A stretch of 64,000 nucleotides of DNA from Salvia splendens (lineage: Eukaryota > Streptophyta > Magnoliopsida > Lamiales > Lamiaceae): positions 42,062,719-42,126,718 of the forward strand of contig NC_056033.1 in NCBI RefSeq assembly GCF_004379255.2, written 5' to 3'. Every line of letters begins with the position of its first letter. Within the stretch, counting starts at the first letter, position 1. Of the stretch, positions 1 through 28,181 are shown in pieces. Made by a program: the position numbers and the translations under genes. The notes below the pieces were generated by a model. That model had not been told where the DNA came from. It saw only the letters and a list, made by a program, of their open reading frames with translations, and searched no databases.

Positions 1-301
1 CTATCCTATTCTTCTATTCCAGAACCCAAATCCATAAATAGGGAGTATGGATAATACGAAATACGCGACAATAATTTAATCGAAGAATAAATATAACCCC
101 AGTAGACAAAAGGTGACATTGATCACATATATTGCAAGAGCTCGTTATGCTCAAGAGATCATAATGACACCAACCCGACAAAAAAAGTGGAAAGAAATGT
201 AGGAGTAGGACTATCCCAAAAATACGGTCATAATAAACATAACAAGTTAAGAAGCAACTGGCACTGACAGAATAAGTTTAAATTTTTATTCAACATTATC
301 A

Positions 302-16810
<16,509 letters not shown>

Positions 16811-17573
16811 CGTTTTGTTTCCACTTGAATTTCCGAACATATATGAGCAGATGTCTCAGCTAATTGGAACAGATGATAAAAATATGTCAAACAAGGCAGC
16901 TCTCTCATCCGAGAGCCAATATTTCAATTTTACCAAACATCAACAATCAGATCTCAAACACGAACCCTTCTAGACATAATCTAGAAGGATCTCCCAGCTC
17001 ATCCCCCGGATTTATTTACCCGAAATAAAAGATTCGACACGGCCAAAATCCAAAACCAAAATAAAATGCGATCAACTGGTGACAAATTAGGGATTAAGAG
17101 CGGCAGGATCCGAGGTGTGGATATATTCAATCGCCTCCTTCTAATTCAGAGGAACAAATCTAATTATGTGTATGCTGGATTAATCTGTGGACAATCGAAA
17201 ATGCCAGTCAAACAATTTTCTTATAGATGATCGAGGCGGTCTTGAATCTTAGATTTTGCCCTATAAATTGGGAGTTGAAAAGAAAAGGCTTAGAGCAAAA
17301 GAGAAGAAGAAAGGAAATGCAGCGTGTTTTCTCTGTTGTTTCGGACGGCCTCTCGCGCCTTGTTTCTCGCTCTATATCTCTGACATGTTTCTTTCTCTCT
17401 CTAAAATATATATAAATAATAAAATACAACTCTTTTTATCTTCCTTTTCTTTTTCAATTCTAGTTCTAGGCTTAAACATAAACCCTCCCTCTAAAACTCT
17501 TGATATTCCACGTAGGCAGCTCACATCAACGTCCATAAATCTGCCACGTGGCTTACGGGGATCGACATCCTCA
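16811..17573 (-). promoter_or_regulatory. SPI-like gene 5' leader and putative core promoter
   Basis: No gene is visible here. On the minus strand a TATA-like stretch (TTTATATATATTTTAG, about 17402..17418) is followed by pyrimidine/purine-rich DNA (CT/GA runs about 17280..17405), usual for a plant core promoter and leader, about 600 bp before the ATG at 16810. Assignment rests only on position and motif. A MITE begins immediately upstream at 17574. Confidence 0.35.
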
Positions 17574-17908
17574 GAGCATCAACAGTGCCGCGGAGCTCCT
17601 GGCAGAATTCTCTGCGGAATTCCCAAAAACACCTCCTGTCACGTCATACGGACTTCCCACTGCACATTGGTGAAATTCCCCGCGAAATTCCTGACGGACT
17701 TCTCACAATAATGCAATAAACGGGAATTCCGCGGGAATCAACGCAATGGCGGACGTCCGCACGGAATTCCCCGCGGAACGCCGCGGAATTGCGAATTCCT
17801 CGACGGAATTCCGTATCCGTGCAAGCCACGCACAATGGCGGACGTCCGCCACAGAATTCCCGCACGCCGGTCGGAATTCTGCGGTGACGTCCGCAACTTC
17901 TGTTGCTC
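17574..17908. mobile_element. PIF/Harbinger-type MITE, 335 bp
   Basis: GC-rich block in AT-rich surroundings. Left end GAGCATCAACAGTGCCGCGG, right end on the other strand GAGCAACAGAAGTTGCGGAC, flanked by the 3-bp direct repeat TCA (17571..17573 and 17909..17911). The interior repeats CGGAATTCC-type and GCGGACGTCCGC palindromes. Non-coding; short open frames in it are by-products of GC content. Terminal GAGCATC is shared with the Harbinger copy at 26252, so I assign it to that superfamily. Confidence 0.65.
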
Positions 17909-20186
17909 TCAACCTGAGCTCTACCTTTTTCCTGCAATCCATTTACTTTATTTTATCATTCTAAATTTTTTAGATTTATCATTCTAAATTGTAATCAATA
18001 CTCTAATTTAGAAAGAAAAAAATCATATTTATTGATAGGTATTATAATAACGAGTTTGTTGAACAAATATGAAAAATATCCAATATATTTTATTGGACGT
18101 GATGAATCTTATTATCGATAATCAATTATAGTACTATATGATGGAAAGCGTACTTGCATTTGCGTATTGTTATTATTGCATTTTATTTTGTATAGTTCGA
18201 TGATATTATGTGTGGATTTACTTGCCTTTTCTCCATATTCCTAATCATGAAATACATTTTCTAAAAATTAAAATCATATATATTTTCAAATATTTGCCAT
18301 GAATAATCCGTGATACGAAAATGTGTTGATTGGTCATAATATTGCGATATTCAACTAATATGTTCTTTTATTGTTTCTTGATACTCTAATAGGAATGCAT
18401 TGAGAATGATATGATTAAATAATACTCTTGTATAATGTAATTTTTTTTAGAAAAATGAATTCAAAATAAACAAAATAATGTGGAATTGATTAAAATTGAC
18501 TAACGAAATTCGATCATTACAAAAGGCATCGCTTTTAATACGTGAGACCATTCAGAAAAAAATACAGTAAGTTTTTGTACTATAATTTAATATTCTATTT
18601 TCAAATAATATAGAATTAATTAAAACTAACCAACCTTCATAATTCATATACTCCATATTCAATTGTTGTGTTGGCATCTTAGAAAATACGAAACCGGATA
18701 AATGGTAGTTATTTTTGTTTGATTTTATTTAATAACATTATTCATAATTTCTTGGTTTGATCAATTTGGATGAACCTTTTTGTTTGTATTCTTCTAAGTC
18801 GAAATTTGACTTCTTTCGTGTGAACTATGTGGATTTTTCCTTTCATAAATTACTCTAGCATTTGAATGTAGATTTTTCGTATCTCCACTATAAATTAAAA
18901 CTTGTGCAATTTATAATTGTCGGTGGTATTTAAATCTTGATTGTTTTACTTTACGCTAACAATAGTGTTAATTGAATATTGATACTTTATCAAACAATTG
19001 AATATTGATACTTTATCAAACTTTTACTTTTCTTCGAGTATTAGAGGAAAAAAGCACTGTTTATCAAATAAACATTAATTAATTTTACTACTACTACTTT
19101 TCGTGGTCTTTGTTATTCCTAAAATCAAATTCACGTGATAAAGAAAATTTATGTTATTTTAACATTCCTTACTTATTGTTAAAATAACATAAAGAAAGGT
19201 TTGTTTTCTTGAACATGTGAATTTGATTTTAGGAATAAGTCATTTTAATTAATTAATGAATCATATATATTATATGTGTCTCGTGTTTAGATTTCTTACA
19301 GCTGATTAATACAGGAAATTGATTATTGTCCGTTGTCTATTTTCTTAGGTTTTTAGATAAGCTTTAATTAGTGGACTGTGAAAGAAACAAACTTATAGTA
19401 AGTATTAACGTAACTCTTTTAATTACATAAAGTGATAAAACAAAAAAGTGTCAATCTTAATTTCATTAAGACTAAGAGGCTAACTGCAATAAATAAATCT
19501 TTAACTTATTTGTTATTCTTTACTCCATCCATATAAATAATTAGTAAGTCCTTTTCGATTTCATTTTTGGGGGGGTTTCATTATAACATGCTTTTACAAA
19601 TACAATTAGTGCTTACATAGTAAAGTTTATTTTGTGTAGGAAACTCATATTTAATTTAATGTTACAAGTTTACAAGGTCGTAATCTTACAAGTTTATGGC
19701 TAAAACATCAAACTCCAATGACATTCCCATCACATTCATAGAAGCATTTTTAAGCAAATCAACTTTTTACTCAACTAGCCATTAAAACATTGTTAAGGTT
19801 TCCAAACAATTTCAACTCACATAAATTTCAATACAAAGGTTTTTTTTCCCGATATATGCACATGCACCAAAATGCTCAAACCCCTGCCGAGAGGTCAGCA
19901 AAGAGCAAATGTTTCAACGTAAGAAAAAATGAAAATACAGTGTGTATGTGGTTGCGAATATTAGTATTATTATTTTTAAAATTTTTAATAGTAAGTGTAA
20001 TTCGTAATTTTAAAATGACATTAATTTTCTTAATAATTATTGATTTATAACATAATAATTAAATAATATTAATATTAATTTTCAGTTACTGCAATAGTAT
20101 AAAATAATTACAATTATACAAATATCTGAATATGTAAAAATGAATAATCAAATGACTTTGCCAGATAAAGTATTGGCAAACAAATA
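17909..20186. other. AT-rich intergenic DNA without a gene
   Basis: No coding region is supported; open frames are short and of AT-rich random composition. It holds an exact 26-bp tandem duplication (18970..18995 and 18996..19021, unit beginning AATTGAATATTGATAC) and the hairpin at 19113..19238. A Stowaway-like start (TACTCCATCCATAT) near 19521 has no partner end that I can find. Confidence 0.6.
19113..19238. repeat. 126-bp inverted repeat (hairpin)
   Basis: The outer arms TTATTCCTAAAATCAAATTC and its reverse complement are near-perfect, and an inner pair, TATGTTATTTTAACA against TGTTAAAATAACATA, closes the stem around a short AT loop. The flanks keep some AATTAATTAA-type symmetry. A foldback MITE relic is the simplest reading; a small-RNA hairpin is possible but unsupported. 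Confidence 0.7.
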
Positions 20187-21153
20187 CTCCCTCTATCAGC
20201 GAATAAGAGTCATGTTTTTCATTTTAGTCCGTCCGCGAATAGGAGTCACGATTCACTTTTACCATAAATTTTAATAGGGTCACACCTTCCACTAAGAGCA
20301 TCCTCATCCATGCTCTTGCCAAAGATCATGGATGTGGGTCTGGACCAACATTTATTAATTTCTTACTACATGCTATTCCGCAAGAGCACAACATCCACAT
20401 CCATGATCTTGCGCAAGAGCATGTTCAAGGGTCTCACCATTCCATTATTCAATTTAAATACTTCAATTACTAAAAACATTTCCACAATATTAAAATACAT
20501 TAAAAATACCCGATACCATTACAAATTACTAATACATTAAAAATTACATAATTAAAATCCTAAAAATTAAAAATTACATAATTAAAATCCTAAAAATTGA
20601 GATTGAGAGAGTTGTTTGGTATAGTGTCATTTTTTGTGTTTGAAATTGGAGTATTTATAGATGAAAATATGAATTTTAGGGTAAAAATAATAAAAAAATA
20701 AATTAAAAATGTGGAAAAAGCGGATATATTTTATTAGGAAGTGGGAAAATATTTTTTTATTAAACCTGAATTTTTTAGATTTTTCAATTTTTTCAAAAAA
20801 TAAAAATAAAAAATGATAAACCAACGGCCCACCAAAGCATGCTGTTATTGCTACGTCGGCTGCTCGTGCTCTTGCCGTTTGCATGGACGTGCTCTATGCA
20901 TCGAGCAGGGCCGTGCCGTCGGCAAGAGCACAACGGCGGACACCTGTATGCCGCGCCGACGGCACGGACGCCGTCCTTACTGACGAGCACCGATGGGGAT
21001 GCTATAGCTCATTCAACCCACATTTCATTTAAAACTAATATATACAAGTGAGATCCATATTATACTAACTTTTTTCTGCCCAATTTTTTTTAACATTTCT
21101 TAAAATCTGTACCGGCAAAGAATGAGACTCATAACGACGGACTTTGAGAGTAG
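20187..21153. mobile_element. Stowaway-like element split by a nested insertion
   Basis: The left part (20187..20295) starts with TA then CTCCCTCTATCAGCGAATAA and includes GAATAGGAGTCACGATTC. The right part (about 21005..21153), read on the other strand, holds GTCCGTCGTTATGAGTC near its end. The two look like the separated arms of one Stowaway-type MITE carrying the GAGCATCC element at 20296..21004. The exact right end is uncertain. Confidence 0.45.
20296..21004. mobile_element. PIF/Harbinger-type non-autonomous element, nested
   Basis: Left end GAGCATCCTCATCCATGCTC and right end (other strand) AGCATCCCCATCGGTGCTCG form imperfect inverted repeats. TAA precedes the left end and TAG follows the right end, an imperfect 3-bp duplication. 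The left half is AT-rich with a direct repeat (AAAAATTACATAATTAAAAT, 20517..20600). The right 200 bp are GC-rich. No transposase remains. Confidence 0.6.
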
Positions 21154-21805
21154 TAGGTACGTCCTATGATTTATTTACCCTTGATATAATATTTTCTCCA
21201 CTAAGCAATGTCTACTAAATATCTTATTAAAAAAACAACAGGGCTTGTTATAGAAGAAATAGCCTCAACCCTCAAAAGTCAATCGATGTCCGTATATACA
21301 ACGCACAACCTAGATTGGTTACGTAAGAATATATGAGCACGACCCAACATCAAATCCAAGGATTCACTAAGGAATAAGTTTCCTTTTAATAATGTTGGGA
21401 ATAAACAAATCGAAAATATGGTGTGATCAAGTCAATTTAATACACATACACTCATAGAGAAATAGTCTTATTCAAAGCAAAACCTAGAACAATATAGTCA
21501 ATTTGATTGTGGCACATATTTTCGTTTTTGCAATTATTAAATCGAGCGTCACAACAAAATTTAGGCATACCCAATTAAATTGACAAAAAGTCATTCAATC
21601 AATCAATAAATTAGAGGTTACTTTATAAATAGAAAATCATTATTTATCATCTTTATTTATACTATTATTTTAGAAAAAGGTCATATGCCCATAGTTATTA
21701 AACTTAATTGCTCAATGCAAAAAAAACTTATCCCACGTTTTAAAAACTCTCGTCAGACGGAGATTATAGATCGATAAGAGTACAATATTATTTAATGTAG
21801 GTCAT

Positions 21806-21846
<41 letters not shown>

Positions 21847-22186
21847 TAATTGGAGCTTGATTAGATCTTAGATCCAAAGATTCAAATCGATTACAATATT
21901 TGTGCAAACTAGTATCAATACAAAATTAGTAGTAATTATTTTATGCGAAAATGCATGCCACAATTATGTTGACTCAAACAACGTGTGATATGGTCATATA
22001 ATGACTTCATTGAATGTGTAGGAAATTCGTAGTTTAATGTTTCACTATCAAACAAATGAGAATAATTCTTACTGAGATAGTATTTTATTTTGGAATTAGT
22101 AAAATGAACGTTTCCAACTTGATAAAATTATTACCCTTTTTTTAGTTCACTAATTCTATTGCTTTGATAAATGATCGTTTAACTAA
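21154..22186. other. AT-rich intergenic DNA
   Basis: No gene is supported. The only distinct structure is an (ATT)n microsatellite at about 21808..21847. The rest is low-complexity AT-rich sequence with stops in all frames. Confidence 0.6.
21808..21847. repeat. (ATT)n microsatellite
   Basis: About 13 uninterrupted ATT units. Confidence 0.95.
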
Positions 22187-22372
22187 CTCCCTCTTTTAAA
22201 AATAGAAACTCTTTTACATTTTAGATATTTTTCTTAAAAATTGAAATATGAAACTTCATTCTCTTAACATATTTTTCTTTAATATACTTTTTTCTTTCCA
22301 TACTCCTATTTTATTAATTTTATATTAAAATTCGTGTAATTTAAAGTCTCTATTTATAGAAAGTGGATGAAG
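22187..22372. mobile_element. Degenerate Stowaway-like MITE
   Basis: Left end CTCCCTCTTTTAAAAATAGA and right end (other strand) CTTCATCCACTTTCTATAAA pair along about 30 bp, and TA follows the right end. About 186 bp, AT-rich, non-coding. Mismatches suggest an old copy. Confidence 0.5.
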
Positions 22373-22686
22373 TACTGCACACACTCTATGCATCAATAGA
22401 AAGTGAAAGTCAACAAGATCGAGCCCAATGAATATTACATGAGAGTACCAAACGTGCACCCCTTATAGGAGGTTGCCTCAGGGAATTTTCTCTCATTTTT
22501 TTTCGTTTATAGAGTGACGCTTACCAACATGATCACGACGACTAAACATAATAGAGTGTCTAATCAGAATATTACTTGCGGGCTATGGATTAGGAAGGTT
22601 GAGCCCAGGGCCGGACCTGAGGGGGGCAAGTGGAGCGGCCGCCCTGGGCCCCCAAATTTGCAGGGCCCCTCCCTAGCCTCAGCCTC

Positions 22687-22689
<3 letters not shown>

Positions 22690-22757
<68 letters not shown>

Positions 22758-22758
22758 G
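22690..22758. repeat. (TA)n microsatellite inside the hAT leader
   Basis: About 69 bp of near-pure TA between the GC-rich left end of the element and the transposase leader. Likely length-variable. Confidence 0.95.
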
Positions 22759-23237
22759 TAAATTTTTGAGCCATGGCCCACGTATTTTAATTGAGGTGGC
22801 CCTTATTCAATTAAATTGTGGCCCGTTTCAAATTTTAAAAGAGGAAGGCCCAAATTCAATGTACTCCCTCCCCACTGTCGGCTTCTCCTCTCTCAAATCA
22901 TTCCTCACTTTCCATCAAATTCACACAAGAACCCCAATTTGAAAAATAGAATCCCTATATCCCCAAATCCTAGGATACGGTGCATCCACCTCCCTCAACT
23001 ATCCCTCTCGCTCGATCTCCAGCCACGCCGTCTTCACCGCCTCCATCTCCGACGAGGGACGATCAAGCAGCAAGGAACACAAGAAGTCACCAAGCAGCAA
23101 GGAACACAAGAAGTCAAGAAGGTATGTAGACAGTAGACATGTAGTACTAGTACGTTCATGTCTTTTGGCTTCAACACAGATTGATTGATTAATTGATCTT
23201 GATCAGTTCTTTTTTTCTTCTAAATTTTAGCAAGATC

Positions 23238-25727
23238 ATGTCAACAAGGAAGTATGCATCAGGTAGTGAAAAAAGGAAAAAGAGGAAGCAAGTAGATGAA
23301 TTGATAGAATCGCAAAGAGGAGCTATGGACAGATTTTTTTCAAACAGAACAAGTACAGGCACGTCCAGAAACCCAGATGAGTTGGCGCTTATTGTTGTGG
23401 AGGAGCAAGCTAATCCTAATTTAGAAGATGAGGTCCCGATGCAGGATAATGATGACAACTATGTAAGTGATCATGACCAGCCTGCTACAGAACCTGCTAG
23501 TAGTCATGAACAATTTGTTTATACCACGGATATTTATGATCCAAGAAATTGGAATAGTCTTGATAACAAAGCTAGAGACATATTAGTGGAGAAGGGTCCT
23601 ATTAGAGAAGAAAATATTGTGTTCCCCAAGGATGGCAACGCAAGACATTTTTCATATGCCCACTACTTTAGGAAAATGAAAAATGGAGAGGTGCGTGACA
23701 GAAAATGGTTAGTTTATTCCAAGCATGTTGATAAAATGTTCTGTTTTTGCTGTATGATTTTCAACTCAAGAAGTTGCAAAAGTTATTTGGCACATGATGG
23801 GTTTGGAGATTGGAAGCATATCATTGACAGACTGAAAGATCATGAAACTAGTGTGGAGCATATCACCAATATGAATACTTGGAATGAACTGAGAGCTAGA
23901 ATGGGCAAAGATGAAACAATTGACAAAGAGATACAAAAAGAAATCAAGAGGGAGCAAGAACGCATAAGGCAAGTTTTATTAAGACTAGTTGCCATTGTGA
24001 AGTTTCTTGGTAAACGCAGCTTGGCTTTTAGAGGATCTAATGAGCAGCTTTATAATGATCAAAATGGTAATTTCTACGCTTGTGTTGAGATGATTGCAGA
24101 ATTTGATCCTGGCATGCAGGACCACCTTAGACGTATTCAAAACAAAGAGACTCGTTATCATTATTTGAGTCATAATATTCAAGATGAGCTGATTTATCTT
24201 ATGACTTCTAGCATTACGGACTCTATCATAAAGGTTGTTAAAGATGCCAAATATTTCTCTATTATCCTTGATTGTACCCCAGATGTGAGTCATCAAGAGC
24301 AAATGACTTTATTGGTTCGATGTGTTGAGATGTGTGATGACAAAATAAAAATTCAAGAGTACTTTTTGGGTTTCATGAAGGTGGATGACACATCTGGTTT
24401 AGGGCTGTTTAAAGTATTGGTTGATTCCATCAAGCTCTTTGGTTTTGATATTGATGATATTAGGGGTCAAGGATATGACAATGGCTCTAATATGAAAGGA
24501 AAACATCAGGGAGTACAAAGGAGATTGCTTGATATTAATCCAAGAGCTTTATACATGCCATGTGCTTGTCATAGTCTTAACCTTACACTTTGTGATATGG
24601 CTAAATCTTGTGCTAAAGCAGCTAGCTTTTTTGGAATTGTGCAACGGATATATATATTATTTTCTGGTTCTACTAAAAGATGGAATGTTTTGCTTGATCA
24701 TATTCTAGGTTTAACAGTGAAATCATTATCCAATACTCGTTGGGAGAGCAGGATAAAAAGTGTTCAAGCAATTAGATATCAAGCACCTCAGCTCAGGTCA
24801 GCTTTGTCTCAGTTACAACAAGCTAGTGATATAGAACTAAGTGATAAGACTGATGCAAACAACTTATTGAAGGCTCTTGGTAGCTTTGAGTTTATACTTG
24901 GCATGGTTATATGGTATGACATTTTATTTGCTGTAAATACTGTAAGCAAGAGGTTGCAATCACCATCTATGTGCATTGATACTACCTTGCAGCAAATTGA
25001 AGACACGAGGAATTATTTCAACAATTACAAGAATGAAGGATTTGCTTCTAGTATGACCATTGCCAAAAGTATTGCATCTGAAATGGGTGTAGAGCCATCA
25101 TTTTCAGTGAAGCGCAAGGCTCAAAGGAAGAAACATTTTGATGAAATTGACACCAATGAAGAAATTCTACAAGCTGAGAAGGCTTTTGAGGTCAATTACT
25201 TCTTGGTCGTGGTTGATATGGCAAACACCTCATTGAAAAGTAGATTTGAAGAACTACAAACATTCAAAAGTATATTTGGGTTTTTACTTAGCTCAACAAC
25301 TTTGAAGTCACTAAATGATACTGAATTAGAAGATTGTTGCACCAAATTTGCGAAAACATTCTCTTCGCATGACACATCTGATGTGGAGGTAAATGATCTA
25401 ATATCTGAGTTGAAGGTTTTGAAGCTAAGTTTGCCGGAAAGGCCAATGTCTTCTATGGACATTTTTGAGTATGTTAGAAAAATGGATTCTTATCCAAATA
25501 TCTCAATTGCTTATCGCATATTATTTACTGTGCCTGTGACTGTGGCATCGGCAGAAAGAAGCTTTTCAAAGTTGAAACTGTTGAAGAATTATTTAAGATC
25601 TACGATGTCTCAACAACAGCTGAACGGGCTTGCCACTTTATGTATTGAGAAGAAATTATTAGACGAGGTTGACAGCAACACCATCATCAATGACTTCGCA
25701 TCAAGAAATGTTAGAAGAAATTTTTGA
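23238..25727 (+). CDS. hAT transposase (TTF zinc finger / DUF4371 / hAT dimerisation)
   Basis: Uninterrupted 829-aa frame from [18 protein letters not shown]; an upstream in-frame ATG at 23193 lies before a likely 3' splice site, so the second was chosen. Order of parts: basic N-terminus (residues 1-20), TTF-type zinc finger region (about 135-215, with [11 protein letters not shown]), DUF4371-like core with ILDCTPDVS and [21 protein letters not shown], and a C-terminal dimerisation region with [20 protein letters not shown]. These are the parts of plant and animal ZMYM1-like hAT proteins. The acidic residues of the RNase-H fold appear present (D in ILDCT, D in GYDNGSN, E in SAERSF), so activity is possible. 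Host-domesticated proteins share this architecture, but intact ends and target duplication mark this as a transposon gene. Confidence 0.93.
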   Translation: MSTRKYASGSEKRKKRKQVDELIESQRGAMDRFFSNRTSTGTSRNPDELALIVVEEQANPNLEDEVPMQDNDDNYVSDHDQPATEPASSHEQFVYTTDIYDPRNWNSLDNKARDILVEKGPIREENIVFPKDGNARHFSYAHYFRKMKNGEVRDRKWLVYSKHVDKMFCFCCMIFNSRSCKSYLAHDGFGDWKHIIDRLKDHETSVEHITNMNTWNELRARMGKDETIDKEIQKEIKREQERIRQVLLRLVAIVKFLGKRSLAFRGSNEQLYNDQNGNFYACVEMIAEFDPGMQDHLRRIQNKETRYHYLSHNIQDELIYLMTSSITDSIIKVVKDAKYFSIILDCTPDVSHQEQMTLLVRCVEMCDDKIKIQEYFLGFMKVDDTSGLGLFKVLVDSIKLFGFDIDDIRGQGYDNGSNMKGKHQGVQRRLLDINPRALYMPCACHSLNLTLCDMAKSCAKAASFFGIVQRIYILFSGSTKRWNVLLDHILGLTVKSLSNTRWESRIKSVQAIRYQAPQLRSALSQLQQASDIELSDKTDANNLLKALGSFEFILGMVIWYDILFAVNTVSKRLQSPSMCIDTTLQQIEDTRNYFNNYKNEGFASSMTIAKSIASEMGVEPSFSVKRKAQRKKHFDEIDTNEEILQAEKAFEVNYFLVVVDMANTSLKSRFEELQTFKSIFGFLLSSTTLKSLNDTELEDCCTKFAKTFSSHDTSDVEVNDLISELKVLKLSLPERPMSSMDIFEYVRKMDSYPNISIAYRILFTVPVTVASAERSFSKLKLLKNYLRSTMSQQQLNGLATLCIEKKLLDEVDSNTIINDFASRNVRRNF

Positions 25728-26251
25728 AGGTAATATGTAATAATTATTTGAAGTGAATTTCTTTTGATATGCTATTAGTTATTTGTTGGATGAAACTTAT
25801 TATAAAATGGAAGGAAAAAATATATAAATAGGGCCTCAACTTTTAGTCTCGCCCCGGGTCTTTGGAACCTCAGGACCGGCGCTGGTTGAGCCACATATAT
25901 GGCACAACAGTTCCCACCTTATTTGCCATCACCCACTACTACTAGGACGCATATAGCCAGGATCCTCGTGGACTATACGTGAGACATGGAGATATGGCTC
26001 CAGTTGGAATGCCTCCGACGACAATATGCCACTTCACTCAACCTAATTTGCCGCAACACCAATATTCGTGTAACTCGGTTTTAATGTAGGATTAAATTTT
26101 ATGCCATGCTCAAAATTTATTTCCTTCATCCTGATAGCTGTAATATGTGGAATAGTTTTATGGAGTAATTAACTTAACGTCAATTATTTAATATTAGTAC
26201 GGAGTATTTTTTTAAAATTTTAAGTTGTTTTGGGGCAAAAGCATATACTAA

Positions 26252-28132
26252 GAGCATCCACTATAGGCAAAAGGGGCGGACGGCTCGGAGGGGGCGATTC
26301 CGGGGCTATCTATAGTGGGAGGCACGTCCGCCCCGGGGCGGACGAAAAAAGTGGGGCAGAAGCACCATCGGCGGAAACGGGGCGATGGAGGGGCGGTTGG
26401 GCGACAGGCGCGCCGGCCTATAGCGGGGCGGTGCCCGACGCGCCTATAGCGGGGCGGACATCCGAATTATTATTTTTTAATTCAAATTAATTTACCTATA
26501 AATACACCTCATTCCTCTCATTATTTTCACACCATTCCACCTCTCCCTCACACATATTTTCTCTCACTATAATTTGTGATCTGAAATGGACGATTTATTG
26601 AACGACGCGAGGAATTCTCTGGTCCAAGAGGTGCAGTACGAGGCCTAGGAGGAGGAAGCTGCGCGAACGGCGGAGGGCGCGATTCCTCGTCGGCGGACCA
26701 TCCGACGAGACCATAGCGGAGCACACCAGCGTCTAATGGCGGACTACTTTGTGGATAACCCCCGTTATCCACCTGAGATTTTTCGCCGGCGATTCAGAAT
26801 GTCGCAACCCCTCTTCAACCATATAGCGACGAAATTGGCGGAGCGTTACCGGTGCTTCACCCTCCGGAGTGATTGTACTGGCCGGATCGGGCTGTCTACG
26901 CTTCAGAAGTGCACCGCTGCAATCCGGCAGCTTGCGTACGCCGGACCAGCTGATATGTTCGACGAATACCTACAGATGGGTGAGACGACTAGCCTCATGA
27001 TGCTTAGACAGTTTTGTAAGGGGATTCGGGAAATATTTGGTGGAGAGTTCCTACGAAAGCCCACCCTTGCAGAGTGTCAGAGTCTGCTGGATATGCATGG
27101 TTCGGTTCACGGTTTCCCAGGAATGTTAGGAAGCATTGATTGCATGCATTGAGAGTGGAAGAACTGCCCGGTGGCGTGGAAAGACCAGTTCACAACTGGA
27201 TTCAAAAGCAAACATCCATCGATGATTCTGGAAGCCGTTGCTGACTACCGCTTGCGCATATGGCATGCGTATTTCGGTGTTGCCGGCTCGAACAATGACA
27301 TCAATGCTCTTCAGTCATCGTCGCTCTTCAATGACGAGTGCTGGGGCGAGGGTCCAGAAATCAACTTCCTAGCCAACGACACGCAGTACAGTAGGGGATA
27401 CTATTTGGCCGATGAGATATATCCTCGGACCTCGGTGGCCCGTATTCGTGAAGACAATTCGCCACCCGGTAGGACCGAAGAAACAATACTTTGCGGGAAA
27501 ACAAGAGGGTGCTAGGAAGGATGTTGAGCGAGCTTTTGGTGTCCTCCAAGCGCGATGGGCCATTATACGGTGCCCGGTATGAGTTTGACACGAAGATGAT
27601 GTCGCAAATATTATGTTAGCATGTATCATATTGCATAATATGATAATAGAAGATGAAGGATTTGCGGCAAAGCGCTGGGCACCGGAAGAGGGCGCAAGTA
27701 CAAGTAACGGTTTCGCCTCCGCGCCGATCCAGATGGGCGTACCACGGAGCAATGAATATTTGATCCAACGTTTCAGTGATATGCGCAGGACCACAACACA
27801 TACCACACTCCAGGCCGATTTGGTTGAAGAAGTTTGGGCACGCAGGGGAGGTGTCGGAGCAGTTTGAACACTATTATGATGTTTAATATATTAATATTCG
27901 TTGTATAATTTTACCCCACTTTAATACGACGAAAATGTAGTGTTTAATTTTAATTTCTTCACTTATAACCGTTTTTTTATAATTACATCTAGTCCGATAA
28001 ATCTAATTTTGAGGCTATTGAAAATGTCCGCCTATAATGACGGAAACAAAAATTTGGGGCAATGAATAAAAAATTGGGGCCGTGAAAAAAAAAGGGCGGG
28101 CCTATTGGGGAGGCCGCCTATATTGGATGTCA
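26252..28132 (+). mobile_element. PIF/Harbinger element, decayed
   Basis: An 1881-bp element. Left end GAGCATCCACTATAGGC and right end (other strand) TGACATCCAATATAGGC are imperfect inverted repeats, flanked by TAA at 26249..26251 and 28133..28135, the three-base target typical of PIF/Harbinger. GC-rich edges enclose a broken transposase. The second, Myb-like Harbinger gene is absent, so this is an internally reduced or simple copy. It ends about 50 bp before the start codon of the JmjC gene. Confidence 0.85.
26586..27867 (+). pseudogene. Harbinger transposase pseudogene (HARBI1-like DDE)
   Basis: The frame begins MDDLLNDARNSL at 26586 and matches plant Harbinger transposases (RRFRMSQPLFNHI, GMLGSIDCMH, VAGSNNDINAL, DVERAFGVLQARWAI, ACIILHNMIIEDEG). 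The DDE triad is still recognisable: D in SIDCMH, D in SNNDIN, E in VERAF. Lesions: in-frame TAG at 26646..26648; TGA at 27150..27152 just after SIDCMH, where family members have a Trp; a frameshift between about 27415 and 27450; and two TGA codons near 27579..27587. It cannot make a functional protein and would need a transposase from elsewhere. Confidence 0.88.
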
Positions 28133-28181
28133 TAATAAAACCTCTGTCATCACTCTCTGCTTCAGCTACAGGCCTGCATAA

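Larger units (their letters stand above)
22606..25884 (+). mobile_element. hAT transposon, apparently complete
   Basis: A 3279-bp element with terminal inverted repeats CAGGGCCGGACCTGAGG (left) and CAGCGCCGGTCCTGAGG (right, other strand), 15 of 17 identical. It is bounded by an identical 8-bp duplication, GTTGAGCC, at 22598..22605 and 25885..25892, diagnostic for hAT insertion. One long transposase frame lies inside. The roughly 600-bp leader contains a long TA microsatellite and probably a 5' intron ending at the acceptor TTTTAG near 23231. Matching target sites and the open frame suggest a fairly recent insertion. Confidence 0.93.

Noticed and set aside
16811..16840. Upstream ATG (MFGNSSGNKT) as start of the SPI-like protein
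   Set aside because: Family members begin at MKW; the ten extra codons look like leader sequence.
17644..17964. Arginine- and serine-rich open frames on both strands
   Set aside because: They fall in the GC-rich palindromic body of the MITE at 17574..17908; no protein family is evident.
22514..22942. 142-codon open frame with a poly-Ile/Tyr run
   Set aside because: It crosses the hAT end and the TA microsatellite, so the run is a repeat translation.
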